In this document: piece after piece, positions 26,428 to 36,018 of the stretch | Layout of the letters: each line of letters opens with the position of its first letter | How positions within the stretch are numbered: position 1 is the stretch's first letter | Assembly (NCBI RefSeq): GCF_000720475.1 | Contig: NZ_JOAP01000032.1 | Span: 71,518-135,517, forward strand | From: Streptomyces aureocirculatus | GTDB taxonomy: Bacteria > Actinomycetota > Actinomycetes > Streptomycetales > Streptomycetaceae | Reading direction: 5' to 3' | Length of the DNA: 64,000 nucleotides | Notes under the pieces: generated by a model | Seen by the model: the letters and a program-made list of their open reading frames with translations, nothing else | Told to the model about the DNA's origin: nothing | Database searches by the model: none | Translations under genes and position numbers: made by a program

Positions 26428-28382
26428 GGGGCGTCTCCGATCACGCGTACACGGTGGTCGAAGGAGAACACCAGGGCGGGTGGTTCCAGGTCGATGCGGT
26501 CGGTGCGGTCGCCGCGCTTGCCGGTCAGGGGATCGGCGGGGTGCAGGACGACCTCGTCGACGAGTTCGACTCCCGGGACCCGTTGCAGGACGGCGAAGAC
26601 CTCGCCCGCCTGGACGGGGCGGCCGAACGGCCAGCCACGGCCGTCCGCGCCGCCGGTCAGTGGATCGAGGTGGCGGTACAGGGCGTCGTGCGCGGCACGC
26701 CGCACGCGGTCGGTCTCCACCCCGCGGAACGCGTGGACCGTGGACACCACGGTGACGCCCTGGTAGTAGGGCGGACCGACGGCGAGCCTGGTGCCGATGA
26801 GGCGGCGCTCGTCGAGATGGCGGGTGATGCGGTCCAGGAGCGCGTCGCCGGGGACGAGTTGCTCGAAACGCAGTCGCCCGCCGGGGTCCGGTACGGCCTG
26901 GGGGACCACGAGGACGCGTACGGCGTACGCCCCGTGTTCGTCGGGGTCGCCCTCCAGGCAGGTGATGCGGGCGGTCTCCGGGGCGGCACGGCGGGCGAGT
27001 TCCTCGTAGTCGCGCAGGGTGACGGCGCGCTCCTGGGCGCGGAGCGAGATCGGGGCCCGGACCTTGGCCTCCTCGACCGTCTCCCCTTCGACGCCGCCGC
27101 GGGCCGCTTCGAGGTTGACGACCTCGGTGATGTACGGGATGGAGGTGCGCAGGACCCGGATCGCACCGCGTGCCACGTTGCCGGAGCGGCCGCCGCCGGT
27201 GCGGTAGCGGCGGGCGCGGATGACCGCGCCCTTGGGGGCGACCAGGCCGTACTGGCGCAGGGAGCCGTCGGGTTCGCGTACCGCGGGGCCGAAGGCGATG
27301 TCACCGGTGGCCGCGTCGAGGGTGATGTGCCGGTCGCCGGGGCGGGATTCGGCGAAGTGCGGTACCACCCGCCAGTCCTCCCAGCCGTTGTGCTCGGCGG
27401 TCTGCAGGAGCACCGGCGGGTCGTCGCCGACGACGGGCGCGTGGGCGAGCCGCAGCCGCTGCCCGGGCAGACCGGTGGCTTCGCCGAGGGCCTCGTCGTG
27501 CACCGTCTCGGCGTGCACGACCCGGGTGGTGCCGCCGATCGTGCAGGCGTCGGCGGACCGCACGGTCGGTGAGGTGGTGTAGAAGGGCTGACCGGGCAGC
27601 GGATCGGTGACGCGGCAGCGCAGCCAGCCGGCCTCGTGGCCGCCGTTGCGGGACAGGATGTGGCCGCCCGGGACATGCAGGATGACATCGCCGGGCCGGT
27701 TGAGGCCGCCGGTCCCGTCGCGGTGGACTTCGCACAACTGCCAGCCGTCCGCGGTCCAGGCCTCCCACACGAGGGGTGGCTGGCGCGGGTCGACGCCGAC
27801 GCCGTCGACACGGCTGTCGAGTTCGAGGGCGACGGCGCAGTGCGGGACGGCCGCGGTCAGGCCGAACATCAGACAGTCCCCGGGGTGCGGCGACTCGGTG
27901 AAGCACAGGACGTCGCGGTCCTCGGCGATCTCGGTGGTCCTGTCGGTGACGGGCTCGCCCCGGCTCTGCACCATCAGGTGCCGCAGCGCGCTGGACACGA
28001 TGGCCAGATCCTGCTCGGTGGCGAAGACGACCGCGTCCTCCTGCTCCGTGCGCAACGTGGTCACCTCGGTGCCCGTCGGCACCGCTACGACTTCCTCGCG
28101 GGGCGCGGACAGCCAGAACGTGACGTCGGTGCGCGCGGCGGCCGGCGGGAAGAGCGTGATGCCGACCAGGTCCAGGAAGGCCAAATGGTTCTTCTCCGGG
28201 ACGCGGTTGAGCCGGTAGACGATCTGGTCGGCCATGTGGGCGACCGTCTCGACGAGGGTGACGCCGGGGTCGGAGACGTTGTGGTCGGTCCACTCCGGGG
28301 CCCGTTGCTGGATGTAGCGCTTGGCGTCGTCGACGAACTGCTGGAAGCGGCGGTCGTCGAGGTTGGGGCTCTGCAGGGGCAT
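26424..28382 (-). CDS. Putative baseplate assembly protein (baseplate J-like)
   Basis: 652 aa. PEWTDHNVSDPGVTLVETVAHMADQIVYRLNRVPEKNHLAFLDLVGI is the characteristic N-terminal region of CIS baseplate J-type proteins. TLRDYEELARRAAPETARI and a C-terminal GVELVDEVVLHPADP region follow. In CIS it forms the triangular wedge around the spike that triggers sheath contraction. Its start overlaps the gp25 stop by 1 nt (TGATG). Confidence 0.92.
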   Translation of the reverse strand: MPLQSPNLDDRRFQQFVDDAKRYIQQRAPEWTDHNVSDPGVTLVETVAHMADQIVYRLNRVPEKNHLAFLDLVGITLFPPAAARTDVTFWLSAPREEVVAVPTGTEVTTLRTEQEDAVVFATEQDLAIVSSALRHLMVQSRGEPVTDRTTEIAEDRDVLCFTESPHPGDCLMFGLTAAVPHCAVALELDSRVDGVGVDPRQPPLVWEAWTADGWQLCEVHRDGTGGLNRPGDVILHVPGGHILSRNGGHEAGWLRCRVTDPLPGQPFYTTSPTVRSADACTIGGTTRVVHAETVHDEALGEATGLPGQRLRLAHAPVVGDDPPVLLQTAEHNGWEDWRVVPHFAESRPGDRHITLDAATGDIAFGPAVREPDGSLRQYGLVAPKGAVIRARRYRTGGGRSGNVARGAIRVLRTSIPYITEVVNLEAARGGVEGETVEEAKVRAPISLRAQERAVTLRDYEELARRAAPETARITCLEGDPDEHGAYAVRVLVVPQAVPDPGGRLRFEQLVPGDALLDRITRHLDERRLIGTRLAVGPPYYQGVTVVSTVHAFRGVETDRVRRAAHDALYRHLDPLTGGADGRGWPFGRPVQAGEVFAVLQRVPGVELVDEVVLHPADPLTGKRGDRTDRIDLEPPALVFSFDHRVRVIGDAP

Positions 28383-28831
28383 CAGCGGTCGCTTTCGGGT
28401 GAGCCGGGGCCGCCGGACGAGGACAGGTCCCCGGGCTCGTCGTGGGAGGGAATGACATAGAAGGGGAAGACGAGGCTGCGCGGGTTGTTGGTGCCGCGGA
28501 TCGCGTAGCGCACGTCGATGTAGAGGACGGACTGGTCCTCGCCCGCGGTGACTTCGACGTCCCGCACCTCGATGCGCGGCTCCCAGCGGTCCAGGCTCAG
28601 ATACACCTCGTGCTGGATGCGGCCCGCGGTCTGCTCGTTGACGGGCGCGAACACCAGGTCGTGGATGGCGCAGCCGAACTCCGGGCGCATCGGCCGCTCA
28701 CCGGGCGCCGTCGCGAGGACGAGCCGGATGGCCTCCTCGACCTCGCGTTCCCCGCTGACCAGGGCGATGCCCCCGGTGGGGCCGATGCGCAGTGGGAAGG
28801 CCCAGCCGGAGCCGACGAACTGTTCGGCCAT
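28382..28831 (-). CDS. GPW/gp25 family baseplate wedge protein
   Basis: 149 aa. GSGWAFPLRIGPTGGIALVSGEREVEEAIRLVLATAPGERPMRPEFGCAIHDLVF is the gp25 core, with the conserved EFGC/R..L element that joins sheath to baseplate. The rest ends in an unstructured Ser/Gly/Pro tail. It lies between the spike and baseplate J genes, the usual order in CIS loci. Confidence 0.93.
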   Translation of the reverse strand: MAEQFVGSGWAFPLRIGPTGGIALVSGEREVEEAIRLVLATAPGERPMRPEFGCAIHDLVFAPVNEQTAGRIQHEVYLSLDRWEPRIEVRDVEVTAGEDQSVLYIDVRYAIRGTNNPRSLVFPFYVIPSHDEPGDLSSSGGPGSPESDR

Positions 28832-28850
28832 CAGAAATCACCGGTCCTCA

Positions 28851-30734
28851 TCAGAAGGGCAGCGGTTTGCGGTTGACCAGGACGACACCGGTCAGGTTGA
28901 TGTTGGACGAGGTCAGCCCCACGCTGGCGGCCGAGGTGAGCATCAGGGGCCCGGCGGCGCTGACGGTGGCCAGGCCGGCCGCCCGGACGTTGAGGAACGA
29001 GGTGTTGACGCTGAAACCGCCACCGCCCGCGTTCACGTTGACGGCGCTCCCGGCCCGGATGTTGAGTAGCCCACCGCTCTTGATGGACAGGTTGCGCCCC
29101 GCGCTCAGCGTGAGGTCGGTACCCGCCCGGACGGACACCGAGCGGCTGCCCTTGATGGTCACCGAGCCCCTGCTGTCCACGGTGATCTCGGTCTTGGCGC
29201 GGTCCAGGTTGACGGTCAGCTTGCCGTCCCCCGTGGTGACCCGCACGCCCCGGTCGCGGCCCACGCGCTGGCTGAGCAGGTCGATCCGGTTGCCGGTGCG
29301 GTCGGAGATGGTGTGACGGCTGGCCTGGTTGCGTGCCCCCGAGTACAGCGGCGACTTGTTCCGGGTCGGCTTGTCCTTGCCGTTGTAGAGCCCGCCGATC
29401 ACGAAGGGATGGTCGAGCGCGCCCCGGTCGAAGCCGACGAGGACCTCGTCACCGACGTCCAGCGGGAAGATCCCGCCGCCGCGCTTCCCGCCGAGCTGCA
29501 CACAGCGCGTCCAGTCACTGACGTAGGTGTCGTCGAGCCACGGGAACTTCAGCTTCACCCGCGCCTGTTCGTCCTTCACGTCGACGTCCGTGACGACGGC
29601 GTTGGCGACGCCGGGCAGCCGCGGCTCGCTCTCCGTACCGCCCGAGGTGAGCCCGTACAGGGAGCGCCACTGGCGGCCGCTGACGGTGACCCAGGACTCG
29701 TAGCGCTGCCCGTTGCCGAACACGTGCCGCACGGAGGTCGTCGTGTACTTGCCCTGGAAGGGCCAGCCGACCTCGGCGAGCGCCACGGGCACGCCCGGCC
29801 GCAACTTGGGGTTGCCGTGGACGACGACCTCCAGTTCGGAGAACGAGGAGGACACGTCGTCGAAGAGGGCATCGGCGGCGTGCTTGACCTCGGGCCGCTT
29901 GTCGTAGGGCTGGGAGGTCTGGACGAGCTTGGTCTTCTTGAAGGCGCTCGCCGCCTTCTTCGGTGACGTACCGATGGAGAAGACGGGGTTGTTGGCGCGG
30001 GTCGACGTCTCCACGATCTCGCGCGCGGTGGCGACGTCGTAGCCGCGCACCTCCACCTCCGCCACCTGGTCGGCGGCGGTCACGGAGGTCCGCAGGCGCA
30101 GGATGTCCGTCCCGGACTTCAGGACCAGGGGGTTCTTCTCGCTCTTCGGTGACGGCGCGCCCGACGACGGCTTCGGCGAGACGAAGTTGAACTTGCCCTT
30201 GGCGTCGAGGGACATCACCATCTTGTTCTCGTCCGCTAGGCGGGCGATGAAGTCCCAGTCCGTGACGTTGGCCTGGCTGATGAACTCGTAGCTCGCGCGG
30301 GAGGACTCGATCCTTCCGACGGGCACGCCCGCGAGCCCGGCCAGTTTCCTGACGATCGAGGACGCGGTCTCGTTCGTGTACGCGACCACGCGGCGGCGGC
30401 GCAGGAAGCGGTGCCCGAGGTCGTAGCCGCGGATGACGGTGAAGGTTCCGGTGCCGTCGTAGTCGGCCTCCAGGGCGGTGACCTCACCGGTGAGGAGCGG
30501 ATCACCGGCGCCCTGCCCGTCGGCCACCGGCGTGAGGACCACCGGCGTGCCGAACTTCACGTTGAGCTCCTTGAGGAGCAGCCGGTACGGGTCGCGGAAG
30601 GTGAGCCGGAACGCGGCCGGGACCCCGGCGCCCTGGTCGACCCAGCCGTCGACGAACATCCGGGCGTACTTCTCGGGGAGTTCGGAGCCCCCGAGCTCCA
30701 CCTTCATGATGCTGGAGAAAGCCGTGTCGGCCAT
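28851..30734 (-). CDS. VgrG/gp5-like spike protein
   Basis: 627 aa. An N-terminal gp27-like region (MKVELGGSELPEKYARMFVDGW, then the gp44/VgrG folds) is followed by an OB domain (VVTDVDVKDEQARVKLKFPWLDD, WTRCVQLGGKRGGGIFPLDVGDEVLVGFD). A C-terminal beta-helix of short repeats (DSRGSVTIKGSRSVSVRAGTDLTLSAG) follows. It should form the trimeric membrane-piercing spike at the tip of the tube. ATG 30734 has GGAGG 11 nt upstream and overlaps the LysM stop as TGATG. Confidence 0.93.
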   Translation of the reverse strand: MADTAFSSIMKVELGGSELPEKYARMFVDGWVDQGAGVPAAFRLTFRDPYRLLLKELNVKFGTPVVLTPVADGQGAGDPLLTGEVTALEADYDGTGTFTVIRGYDLGHRFLRRRRVVAYTNETASSIVRKLAGLAGVPVGRIESSRASYEFISQANVTDWDFIARLADENKMVMSLDAKGKFNFVSPKPSSGAPSPKSEKNPLVLKSGTDILRLRTSVTAADQVAEVEVRGYDVATAREIVETSTRANNPVFSIGTSPKKAASAFKKTKLVQTSQPYDKRPEVKHAADALFDDVSSSFSELEVVVHGNPKLRPGVPVALAEVGWPFQGKYTTTSVRHVFGNGQRYESWVTVSGRQWRSLYGLTSGGTESEPRLPGVANAVVTDVDVKDEQARVKLKFPWLDDTYVSDWTRCVQLGGKRGGGIFPLDVGDEVLVGFDRGALDHPFVIGGLYNGKDKPTRNKSPLYSGARNQASRHTISDRTGNRIDLLSQRVGRDRGVRVTTGDGKLTVNLDRAKTEITVDSRGSVTIKGSRSVSVRAGTDLTLSAGRNLSIKSGGLLNIRAGSAVNVNAGGGGFSVNTSFLNVRAAGLATVSAAGPLMLTSAASVGLTSSNINLTGVVLVNRKPLPF

Positions 30735-31453
30735 CAGCGACCCACCTCCTGCGCCGCGGGCAGCACGAGTTCGGTACCGGACGCGAGGGTCGACGGGTCG
30801 TCGATCCCGTTGGCCTCGGCGATGGTCCGCCACACCGTGGCGTCGCCGTACTCACGCCAGGCGAGTGACTGCAACGAGTCACCGGCGACGACCCGGTGCA
30901 CGCGCTGCGCGGTGAGCGCGCCGGACGTCGGGTTCTGCCCGTCCGGCTCGCCCGGGATCTCGTGCAGCCGCAACTGACAGGTGGCCCGGATGGGCACGCC
31001 CGAGGTGCCGAAGAGGGTGTACGAGGCTTCGACGGAGCTGACGTAGGCGGTGAACCGGGCCGTGCTGAACGACCCCCACTGGAAGACCACCCACGGTGGC
31101 GAAGGCTGGTCGGCGTCCTTGCTCCTCGCCGTCACCGCACAGCAGTCGAGCAGCGCCTTCACCTTCTTCATGACCGTGTTGCTCGTCGGCTTGCCGGAGG
31201 AGTCCAGGAAGATCTCCACGCTCATCTCGCGCGACTCCGAACCCATGAACTCCGGCTGCGCGCCGTCCCGGTTGCTCGCGGTCGGGGTCACCGTCCAGGA
31301 CGCGCGGCGGGCGATGGTGAGCGTCGACGGGTTGAAGTCGCAGGTGAACGTCTTCATCAGGCCCCCGGGCGTGGTGCTGATACCGATGGGGGGCTCATGG
31401 ATGGCGAGGCTGGCCCGTACGAGGCTCTTGCCTGCGCCCTTGCTCTTGGGCAT
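30734..31453 (-). CDS. LysM-domain CIS hub protein
   Basis: 239 aa. The body resembles the LysM-containing hub adaptors of CIS (FTCDFNPSTLTIARRASWTVTP, ESREMSVEIFLDSSGK). The C-terminal LysM is VVAGDSLQSLAWREYGDATVWRTIAEANG...LASGTELVLP. The adaptor is thought to connect tube initiator and spike. It lies in the expected order, after the tube gene and before the spike. Confidence 0.9.
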   Translation of the reverse strand: MPKSKGAGKSLVRASLAIHEPPIGISTTPGGLMKTFTCDFNPSTLTIARRASWTVTPTASNRDGAQPEFMGSESREMSVEIFLDSSGKPTSNTVMKKVKALLDCCAVTARSKDADQPSPPWVVFQWGSFSTARFTAYVSSVEASYTLFGTSGVPIRATCQLRLHEIPGEPDGQNPTSGALTAQRVHRVVAGDSLQSLAWREYGDATVWRTIAEANGIDDPSTLASGTELVLPAAQEVGR

Positions 31454-31489
31454 GGGGTGTCCCGCTCCTTTCTCCGGCTGCTGCGGCTG

Positions 31490-31912
31490 TCAGTCCGTGA
31501 ACCCGTGATGGGCGATCTCCAGGACCTCCGTGGCGACGGCCGGGTTGCCGGGGTCGAGCCGGGGGCCCTGCCAACTGATCGGAAGCACGTCGATAAGACC
31601 CCAGCGGGCCACCTCGGACCCGTCCGCGCGCAGCGCCGCGATCTCGGCGGTGGGCCGCTTGATCCCGGTCTGCACGGTGGAGATCCACTTGGCGACCTTC
31701 GTGGTGTCCGGAGTGAGGGGCCGGGTCAGCCGGATGGTGGAGAACGTGACACGGGACGGCAGTTGCCACACGAAGCCGTTGTTGCCGCCCTCCTGCCGGT
31801 GCTCCACCTCCACCTGCGACGAGAGTCCCTCGCAGCCGTTGAAGTAACCGAGGCTCTCGCCGTCGATGGAGAGACTGAACCAGATCGTGGAGCCCGGGTC
31901 CTGGCGGGGCAT
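31490..31912 (-). CDS. CIS tail tube protein, second copy (gp19 family)
   Basis: 140 aa. SIDGESLGYFNGCEGLSSQVEVEHRQEGGNN, RVTFSTIRLTRPLT and the C-terminal WQGPRLDPGNPAVATEVLEIAHHGF are typical of the T4 gp19/Hcp-like tube superfamily. It is shorter and divergent from the other tube protein (36521-36964) and is probably the tube-initiator/baseplate-proximal ring. 98 bp of non-coding sequence precede it. Confidence 0.9.
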   Translation of the reverse strand: MPRQDPGSTIWFSLSIDGESLGYFNGCEGLSSQVEVEHRQEGGNNGFVWQLPSRVTFSTIRLTRPLTPDTTKVAKWISTVQTGIKRPTAEIAALRADGSEVARWGLIDVLPISWQGPRLDPGNPAVATEVLEIAHHGFTD

Positions 31913-32010
31913 CGTGCGGGGGCCTTTCTGTCGTTACTGCGGTGGCGCACCGGTGGCGCGGAACGGGGAGCGGCCAACGGGGCTGCCGGGGGCGGCCGGT
32001 CGGCGGTCGG

Positions 32011-35000
32011 TCAGCGGCGGTCGTCGCGGAGCCTGCCGGTCCGTTCGCGGTCCATACGGAGCTCGGTGCGGACAAGGCGGGTGATGCGGCCGATCATCCG
32101 GTGCACCAGTTCGTCGACCTGGAAGTCGGTGAGGGCCTTCGGGTCGAACGTCCCTGCGGGCACCCGGGTGTAACCGGGGGGCGGCGTACTGCTGGCGGAC
32201 GTCACCGGGGCCGGGTTCCTGTCGGGCGGGAACGGCAGCGGGTCGTCGAAGTCTTCTTGTTGGTTCTGCTGCCCCTGCTGTGGCTGTTGGTTCTGCTGCC
32301 CCTGCTGGCCCTGGCTGCCGGTACGGAACCGCTCCAGGGTGTTGGCGACGGTGGCCGCGGCGTTGGCGGCGAGCGCCCCGGTCGCCGACCGGGCCGCGGA
32401 GCGCAAGCCCCGCTGAACGGTGTGCTCGGCGCCGGTCCTTGTGCCACCGCCGCCCGTGGGTGCGAGGGGCAGGCGCTGGACGGGGTGTGCCGCGGATGTC
32501 ACCGAGGGGGTGACGAGACGGGCCACGCGGAGGGGGGACGGGACGGCGGCGGCCGTGCCGACCGGTGTGACAGAGCGGAGGCGTGCGGGCCTGGCAGGGG
32601 TGACGCTGCGCTGCACGGGGGCCGGCGCCGCCGAGGCCGTGGTGGTGGGGGTGGGGGTGGGGGTGACGGATGTGGTGCTGTGCATCGAGGGTGGGTTCAG
32701 TGTGGTGGGGAAGGCGGGTGCCGCGGGCGGAGGGAACTCGGTGGCTCCGGGGGCATGTTGCACCGGCGGCGCTGCGGGGGTGAACGGCGCGGGGGCCACG
32801 GGGGCCTCCGGGGCCCGCTGCGGGGCGCTGGTGTGCGCGGGCGTGGGTGTGTGCGGGGTGGCCGCGCGGTGTGGAGATGGCGGCGTGGGCGCGGTGGGCG
32901 GTGTGGTGCGTTGAGTCGGCGGGGGAGTGGGGGCGGTGGCACGCTGCACCGGCGGCGGTGCGGGACTGAACGAGGGAGGTGTACGGGGGGCCTGCTTCGC
33001 GAACTCGGTGGGCGAGGCGGGGGAGGTGGGGGAGGCGGGCGTGGCGGCACGCTGGACCGGCGGGGGTGTGGTGCCCGGGATCGGAGGCGGCGTCGCCCCC
33101 TGGACAGGCGGCACCGTCGCCCCCTGGACAGGCGGCATCGTCGCTCCCTGGACCTGCGGCACCGTGGGGGCGGTGGGACCGGATGTCTCGGGGGCCTGGT
33201 GCGCCGCGTTCGTGCGCGGTGTGGGCCTCGACGACGGCGTGGCGTGGCTGGCAGGGGTGGGCCGGTTGGATCGGGTGGCCCGCTGCACCGGCGGTGTCGT
33301 CGGGACGCCCGGGTGCGACGCGCCGGGCCCCTGCGCCGGGGTGCCGGACGCGGGCGCGACCGTACGCGAGGAGGCCGGTGCGGACGGGGGGTGGGAGGGA
33401 GGTGTGGACGGCGAGCTGGGGGGAGGTACGAAGGGTGCGGGGGAGGCGGAGGCTGAGGGGGTGACGGGGCTGGCGGGGGTGGACACCGAACGCTGCACCG
33501 GCCGCGAAGCCGTGCGCTCACCACGGCTCGACGCGTCGGCACCTTGGGCCAGCGAGTCGGTGAGTGACACGGCCTCCGGGGGCGGGGAGGTGACCGGAGC
33601 CCCCAGCGGGCTGCGACCCCGGGGCGGTACGGGCCTGACGCCGCCGGGAGCCGTGGAGCGCTGCACCGCGCGGGCGGGCGGCGCGACGGCCGGGTTCGCC
33701 GAGGGCTCTGCGGGGGTCGCTGGAGCGGCGGGAGCGGCGGGAGCGGCCGCCGGGCCCCACTGCGCGGTGGAAGACGGCGCGGCCGAGGGCGGCACGGGCG
33801 TTGAGGGCATGGGCGTCGGCGCCGAGGGCGTTGAGGGCGTCGAGTCGGAGGGCACCGGGGCGCCGAGGCCCGGGCGGGGCGCCTTGCGGGTGACGCTGCG
33901 CTGCACCGCCGGGGGTCGGGCGCTCACGGGCGGTGGGGACGTGGGCGAACTCGCCGCCGTCCGCGTGGGAGACGTGTTGGGCTGTGTACGGGAGGTGGGC
34001 ACCCCCGAAGGGGAGGTACCGGTAGCAGCATGGGAGGTGCTCGCGGCGGCACGCGCGTCCGACGCGGACGCGGACGCGGACGCTGCCGCCGATGTGGGCG
34101 AGTTGCTCCCTTGCGCAGGCGAACCCCCCTTTGCGGTACGTGAGTCGGTCGTTGTCACACGGGGGGCGGACGGAGCAGGGGTGTCCGGGCCCCGAGTCGC
34201 GCGCTGCGCCACTGGCCCGGCACCGGACGGCCCGCCGTTCTCGGGGGCCGGTGCGGCACCGCGCGGGGCGGCGGCACCGCTCGGCGCGGCAGGGGCGGCA
34301 CCGTTTGACGGGGTACCGGACGACTTCCCGCCACTCGGCGAAGCGGTACCGGCCGCGGCCGCGGCCACAGGCGCCGTCGTGGCATTCGGCGGCACACTGG
34401 TCGGCGCCTCAGCAGGACCCGGCGCCTCAGCAGGACCCGGCGCCGCAGTAGGGCTCGGCGCGACCGAAGCACCCGGCCCGACCGAAGCACCCGGCCCGAC
34501 CGAAGTACCCGGCAGGCCTGAAGAACCCGAGACGCCCGAAGCACCCGTCAACGCCTGCGAGGGGGAAGGCACTCGGCCTCCCCCTCGCTCCTCGCCGCCA
34601 CCTCCCGGTGGGGCCGACCCCGCACGGGAGGCGTCGGCCCGTACCGGAGCGGACTCCCGAGGGGCCACAGGCAGGGCACGGCGCTGTACGGCCGCCGGAG
34701 GCACGAGCGGTGCCTTCGTCAGGGGACGCGGACGCGGAGCCTCCGCCGGAGGGGCGGGCGTCACGCGAACCCCGCCGACCGGGGCGGCGGGCGACGGGAT
34801 GGCTGTGCTCGGCACGCGTGACGGCCTGACGGCCGCCGTCACGCTCCCAGCCTCCTGCGCGGCATGCGAGCGCCGCACGACAGGAACGACGGGACTCGGC
34901 CCGCCGGAACGCTGGGCGTCAGGACGCTGGACTCCCGTGGACCGCTCGACTCCAGAATTCTGAACCACAGAGCGCTGAACCACAGGGCTTTGAACCACAG

Positions 35001-35856
35001 GGCTCTGAACCACAGGACCCTGGACTCCAGAAGCCTGAGCCCCGGAAGCCTGAGCCCCAGAAGCCTGAGCCCCAGAGGTCCGGTTTCCACGTACGCCAGC
35101 CGCGCCAGGACCCTGCGCGCCGCCACCCCCGCCGCGCCGAGCGGCAGAAACGGTGGACCCCTGCTTTCCGGGCGCCCCCGCCCTCCGTGCTCCGGCCGCC
35201 GTCGCAGCACGCTGCACCGGTACGGGCGCGGCCACCGGCAGCCCGGAACCCGCACCCGCACCCGCCCTCAATGCCGCCGCCCGCTGCACCTCTCGCAGCG
35301 GTGCCGCCGACGCAGGGAGCACCGAAGAGGGTGAGGGCGACGAGGGTGACGGTGGCAACGGGGGTGGCACAGGTGTCCACGGGGCCGCGCCCGAGGCCCT
35401 CTCGAGCCCTGTGGCAGGCCGCGCCGTATCGCTCAGTGCCGCGGCCGACGAGGACGAGAGCCGACTGCTCGACGCCTCGTCGAGCACACCGAGGCGGGAC
35501 GACGTGTTCGTGAAGGACGGGTTCTGCCAGGTGGGCAGCCGCATGCCGAACGCGGAGTCCGCGACACCGGCCCCGCGGCCCCCCAGGGACCGCTGGATCG
35601 GCGGCAGCCCGGACCACGCGCCGGGAACCGCACCTCCGTACCCGGCACCCGCCGCCGACGAGCCAGCGACGACATCTTCACCCACACCCACACCCTCGGC
35701 ACCGGCACCGGTAACGACATCAGCACCGGTAGCGTGACCGGCATCGGCAGCGTGACCGGACACACCACCGTCCTCGTCCCCCGGGCGCATGCGGTCAGAG
35801 GCCCCGCCCCGGGCAGCAGCGCCACCCCTGCCCCGCAACCGATCCAAGAACCCCAA
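32011..35856 (-). CDS. 1281-aa low-complexity protein with repeated VQR motifs in the CIS operon
   Basis: Function unknown. Nearly the whole protein is Pro/Ala/Ser/Thr/Gly rich and likely disordered. VQR(A/S) recurs some fifteen times at irregular intervals (PVQRATR, PVQRSVT, AVQRSTA), with PIQRS, AQRA and VQHA variants. A GlnGln-rich stretch precedes a short conserved-looking C-terminus (FDPKALTDFQVDELVHRMIGRITRLVRTELRMDRER), which is probably helical. TTG 35856 follows the DUF6760 stop by 3 bp; TTG 35847 has a better upstream GAGG. No other protein here looks like a tape measure, so this could fill that role, be cargo, or be a scaffold (inference). Confidence 0.8.
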   Translation of the reverse strand: MGFLDRLRGRGGAAARGGASDRMRPGDEDGGVSGHAADAGHATGADVVTGAGAEGVGVGEDVVAGSSAAGAGYGGAVPGAWSGLPPIQRSLGGRGAGVADSAFGMRLPTWQNPSFTNTSSRLGVLDEASSSRLSSSSAAALSDTARPATGLERASGAAPWTPVPPPLPPSPSSPSPSSVLPASAAPLREVQRAAALRAGAGAGSGLPVAAPVPVQRAATAAGARRAGAPGKQGSTVSAARRGGGGGAQGPGAAGVRGNRTSGAQASGAQASGAQASGVQGPVVQSPVVQSPVVQRSVVQNSGVERSTGVQRPDAQRSGGPSPVVPVVRRSHAAQEAGSVTAAVRPSRVPSTAIPSPAAPVGGVRVTPAPPAEAPRPRPLTKAPLVPPAAVQRRALPVAPRESAPVRADASRAGSAPPGGGGEERGGGRVPSPSQALTGASGVSGSSGLPGTSVGPGASVGPGASVAPSPTAAPGPAEAPGPAEAPTSVPPNATTAPVAAAAAGTASPSGGKSSGTPSNGAAPAAPSGAAAPRGAAPAPENGGPSGAGPVAQRATRGPDTPAPSAPRVTTTDSRTAKGGSPAQGSNSPTSAAASASASASDARAAASTSHAATGTSPSGVPTSRTQPNTSPTRTAASSPTSPPPVSARPPAVQRSVTRKAPRPGLGAPVPSDSTPSTPSAPTPMPSTPVPPSAAPSSTAQWGPAAAPAAPAAPATPAEPSANPAVAPPARAVQRSTAPGGVRPVPPRGRSPLGAPVTSPPPEAVSLTDSLAQGADASSRGERTASRPVQRSVSTPASPVTPSASASPAPFVPPPSSPSTPPSHPPSAPASSRTVAPASGTPAQGPGASHPGVPTTPPVQRATRSNRPTPASHATPSSRPTPRTNAAHQAPETSGPTAPTVPQVQGATMPPVQGATVPPVQGATPPPIPGTTPPPVQRAATPASPTSPASPTEFAKQAPRTPPSFSPAPPPVQRATAPTPPPTQRTTPPTAPTPPSPHRAATPHTPTPAHTSAPQRAPEAPVAPAPFTPAAPPVQHAPGATEFPPPAAPAFPTTLNPPSMHSTTSVTPTPTPTTTASAAPAPVQRSVTPARPARLRSVTPVGTAAAVPSPLRVARLVTPSVTSAAHPVQRLPLAPTGGGGTRTGAEHTVQRGLRSAARSATGALAANAAATVANTLERFRTGSQGQQGQQNQQPQQGQQNQQEDFDDPLPFPPDRNPAPVTSASSTPPPGYTRVPAGTFDPKALTDFQVDELVHRMIGRITRLVRTELRMDRERTGRLRDDRR

Positions 35857-35859
35857 ACC

Positions 35860-36018
35860 TCAGCCCTCCGCCCCGGCGCCCGCCACGAAGGCGGCTATCT
35901 GGTTCGTGTACCGGCGGCGGTCGTGGTGTTCCAGGTCCAGGATCGTCTCCAGGTTCCAGTGGAAGTGGTAGGCCACGTACGCGATCTCCTCGTGCAGCCG
36001 GTCGGTCGCGTACGTCAC
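35860..36018 (-). CDS. DUF6760-type small CIS protein
   Basis: 52 aa. VTYATDRLHEEIAYVAYHFHWNLETILDLEHHDRRRYTNQIAAF matches the small helical DUF6760 proteins found in actinobacterial CIS loci. GTG 36018 overlaps the stop of the preceding gene as GTGA. Probably an assembly or hub component; exact role unknown. Confidence 0.85.
   Translation of the reverse strand: MTYATDRLHEEIAYVAYHFHWNLETILDLEHHDRRRYTNQIAAFVAGAGAEG

Noticed and set aside
32927..34963. 678-aa plus-strand frame opposite the VQR-rich gene
   Set aside because: Antisense frame of high-GC low-complexity DNA; no domain or ribosome site, and the opposite strand has a complete operon with overlaps.
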